Below are positions 6,252 through 7,475 of a stretch of 7,475 bases of DNA, piece by piece. Position 1 is the first letter of the stretch. Every line of letters starts with the position of its first letter. The DNA comes from Candidatus Accumulibacter sp. UBA704 (GTDB lineage Bacteria; Pseudomonadota; Gammaproteobacteria; Burkholderiales; Rhodocyclaceae). The position numbers were made by a program, and so were the translations under genes. The stretch is taken from NCBI GenBank assembly GCA_002304785.1, contig DBMG01000124.1, positions 230 through 7,704 on the forward strand. The letters run 5' to 3'. The notes under the pieces were generated by a model. That model saw only the letters and a list, made by a program, of their open reading frames with translations, made no database searches and was not told the origin of the DNA.

Positions 6252-6564
6252 GATGACCTCCGCAATACAGTGAATATAGTTCGTTGAGAATGACCAGCGC
6301 CTTGGGATCCTTCACCGTATAGAAAATCTGCTTGCCGGCGCGTCGCGTGCTGACCACGTTTTCCAGCCGGAGCACGCCAAGTTGTTGGGAGAGAGTCGGT
6401 TGCACGATGCCCAGCAGGGCTGCGAGCTCGCCGACGGATTTTTCGCCTTGGCTGAGTTGGCACAGCAGCAACAACCGGTCGGGGTTGGCCAGGGTGTGCA
6501 AGAGCCTGGTGGCCTGGCCGGCGGCCATGCGCATTGCTTCGATATCGAGTGTCAGGGGGGTCAT
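6241..6564 (-). CDS. bigR: BigR/SqrR-type ArsR-family persulfide-sensing repressor
   Basis: The 107-residue protein is a winged-helix ArsR/SmtB regulator: ANPDRLLLLCQLSQGEKSVG (26-45), a recognition helix around QPTLSQQLGVLRLENVVSTR (55-74), the wing RRAGKQIFYTV (74-84) and a C-terminal dimer helix. Its only cysteines are C35 and C101. Their separation of 66 residues equals that of the redox pair in SqrR (C41/C107) and BigR (C42/C108), where sulfide-derived persulfide forms a tetrasulfide link and releases DNA. The metal-binding ELCVC motif of classical ArsR is absent. A His-rich tail (GGHHDH) ends the protein. It is first in the operon and so probably autoregulates it. The ATG has no good Shine-Dalgarno; the start is chosen because it keeps the usual family length. 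Confidence 0.92.
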   Translation of the reverse strand: MTPLTLDIEAMRMAAGQATRLLHTLANPDRLLLLCQLSQGEKSVGELAALLGIVQPTLSQQLGVLRLENVVSTRRAGKQIFYTVKDPKALVILNELYSLYCGGHHDH

Positions 6565-6588
6565 GAGTCCAGAGTAAAAAGAAATTCC

Positions 6589-6622
6589 AAATATACTAAT
6601 ATATTAACTTATATAATATAAG
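6589..6622. promoter_or_regulatory. AT-rich operator/promoter candidate for the BigR-type repressor
   Basis: In a GC-rich window, 6589-6621 is all A/T except two C residues. It contains a perfect 10-bp palindrome TAATATATTA (6597-6606) and a perfect inverted repeat CTTATAT-A-ATATAAG (6608-6622, 7-bp arms, one central base). It lies 25-58 nt upstream of the repressor start, where a -10 region and an autoregulatory operator are expected. BigR proteins are known to bind AT-rich palindromes in their own promoters. Exact -35 and -10 boxes cannot be fixed because several TATA-like hexamers overlap. Confidence 0.6.
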
Positions 6623-6708
6623 GCAGTGGTTTGAGAATTTAGTTCCGTACAGCGAGGAGATTCTTGCTGGTCCTTTGACGCGACAAAGAATTGTTCATCT
6701 CCGGTTAA

Positions 6709-6719
6709 CGTTCCGAACG
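6709..6719. repeat. Short inverted repeat CGTTC-C-GAACG near a -10-like TATATT
   Basis: Five-bp perfect arms around one base, followed at 6721-6726 by TATATT, which could be a -10 box for the plus-strand CDF gene. No good -35 lies at normal spacing. It may be an operator for the transporter gene; chance is a real alternative for an 11-bp repeat. Confidence 0.25.
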
Positions 6720-6798
6720 CTATATTCGCGCCTCGCAAAACGACGGAGGACCGGTCGAGTGTTTCCCTCTCTCCAGGAAAAGAAACGTGTGAAGGCCA

Positions 6799-7475
6799 AT
6801 GCAAATAACCAATAAACCCGTCAAGTTCTATTTCTATGTCTCGATCGTTGCATCGTTCATCGTGCTCGGATCGAAATTGATTGCATGGAAGCTCACCCAG
6901 TCCGTGGGCCTGTATTCCGATGCCATTGAATCCGTGGCCAATATCCTGACCGCGATTTTTGGTTTGTGGATGATCTCGGTCGCGCAGACACCACCGGACG
7001 CCGAACACCCTTATGGTCACAGCAAGGCGGAGTATTTCGCCGGAGCCTTCGAAGGGGGATGCATTCTGCTGGCGGCGACCTCGATCTGGTATGCCTCGAT
7101 CGAGAGCATCATGCACAGCAAACCGCTACCGGAGGGCGGTATCGGCTTGCTGATCTCTTGCGCGGCTACGGCGATCAACCTGGGGGTGGGCTTGCTGCTG
7201 GTCAGCGCGGGCAAGAAACAGAATTCGATCGCCCTTGTGGCCGACGGAAAGCACTTGCTGACCGATGTCTGGACGACAGCGGGCGTCGTGGCAGGAGTGT
7301 CGTGCGCGATGCTTTTCAAGCTGCCTTTGCTGGACGCGTTGATCGGCCTGGCCGTTGGCGCCTATATCGGCTATGAAGCGATTCACCTGATCCACAAAGC
7401 CGTGCAAGGGTTGCTGGACAGAGCCTTGTCCGAAGACGAACTCCGGAAACTCAACGCGGTTCTGGAAGAAACCAA
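6799..7475 (+). CDS. Cation diffusion facilitator (CDF) transporter, 3' partial
   Basis: The frame runs off the window after 225 codons, about three quarters of a normal CDF. Membrane segments lie at about 12-30, 37-60, 80-101, 114-136, 157-172 and 177-195, the six-helix CDF core, after which the cytosolic domain begins (LDRALSEDELRKL). Landmarks are SDAIES (40-45) in helix 2, EHPYGHSKAEYFAG (69-82) in the first cytosolic loop, and ADGKHLLTDVWT (148-159) with the HxxxD metal pair H152/D156 in helix 5. CDF proteins export divalent metals such as Zn, Fe or Mn in exchange for protons. The helix-2 partner motif is D41xxxS45 rather than D/HxxxD, so metal specificity is uncertain. ATG 6799 is the first possible start, since an in-frame TGA lies at 6790-6792; GAAGG (6791-6795) is a modest ribosome site. 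It is divergent from the sulfur operon. Confidence 0.93.
   Translation, partial: MQITNKPVKFYFYVSIVASFIVLGSKLIAWKLTQSVGLYSDAIESVANILTAIFGLWMISVAQTPPDAEHPYGHSKAEYFAGAFEGGCILLAATSIWYASIESIMHSKPLPEGGIGLLISCAATAINLGVGLLLVSAGKKQNSIALVADGKHLLTDVWTTAGVVAGVSCAMLFKLPLLDALIGLAVGAYIGYEAIHLIHKAVQGLLDRALSEDELRKLNAVLEET

Noticed and set aside
6565..6798. Metal riboswitch in the leader of the CDF gene
   Set aside because: I looked for a structured conserved leader and saw only short inverted repeats and the AT-rich island; no known riboswitch consensus was recognised.
6604..7116. Minus-strand open frame of 170 codons extending into the divergent intergenic region
   Set aside because: Mostly antisense to the CDF gene; its remaining part crosses the AT-rich control region and shows no domain.

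Overview
The window reads as GC-rich proteobacterial chromosome. Protein similarity and gene style suggest a betaproteobacterium, perhaps Rhodocyclales-like; this is an impression from family resemblance, not a database result. I see no rRNA, tRNA, CRISPR array, insertion sequence or phage gene. No stretch longer than about 300 bases lacks a gene. The largest gaps are 1607-1855 and 6565-6798, both between divergent genes.

Left part (3-1137, + strand): a reading frame open at the left edge joins a fragment of a GMC (FAD-dependent) oxidoreductase to the C-terminal part of a short-chain dehydrogenase/reductase (SDR). It overlaps by 11 nt an NTF2/SnoaL-like gene. The joint is odd: each half lacks the domain it would need to work. 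It looks like a deletion scar or a chimeric assembly.

Middle part (1181-3573): a small secreted DUF4124-like protein (-) lies divergent from an exported three-domain protein (+) with LprI-like, MliC-like and META/HslJ-like domains, a probable periplasmic lysozyme-inhibitor or envelope-stress protein. Between these two genes is a possible frameshifted small-gene remnant. The three-domain gene ends tail-to-tail (4-bp overlap) with a YgiN-like monooxygenase gene (-). A two-helix membrane protein of unknown function (-) follows.

Right part (3652-6564, - strand): a compact operon read right to left: a BigR/SqrR-type ArsR repressor with the two conserved cysteines, two half-size YeeE/YedE proteins (PmpA/PmpB type), a TauE/SafE exporter, and an ETHE1/Blh-type persulfide dioxygenase. 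Together these suggest sensing of sulfide or persulfide, oxidation of persulfide to sulfite, and movement of sulfur anions across the membrane. An extremely AT-rich island with two perfect inverted repeats sits just upstream of the repressor gene and is the natural operator candidate.

Right edge (6799-7475, + strand): a cation diffusion facilitator (CDF) gene, cut by the window end, is divergent from the sulfur operon and shares its upstream region. It has a non-canonical metal-site motif in membrane helix 2.
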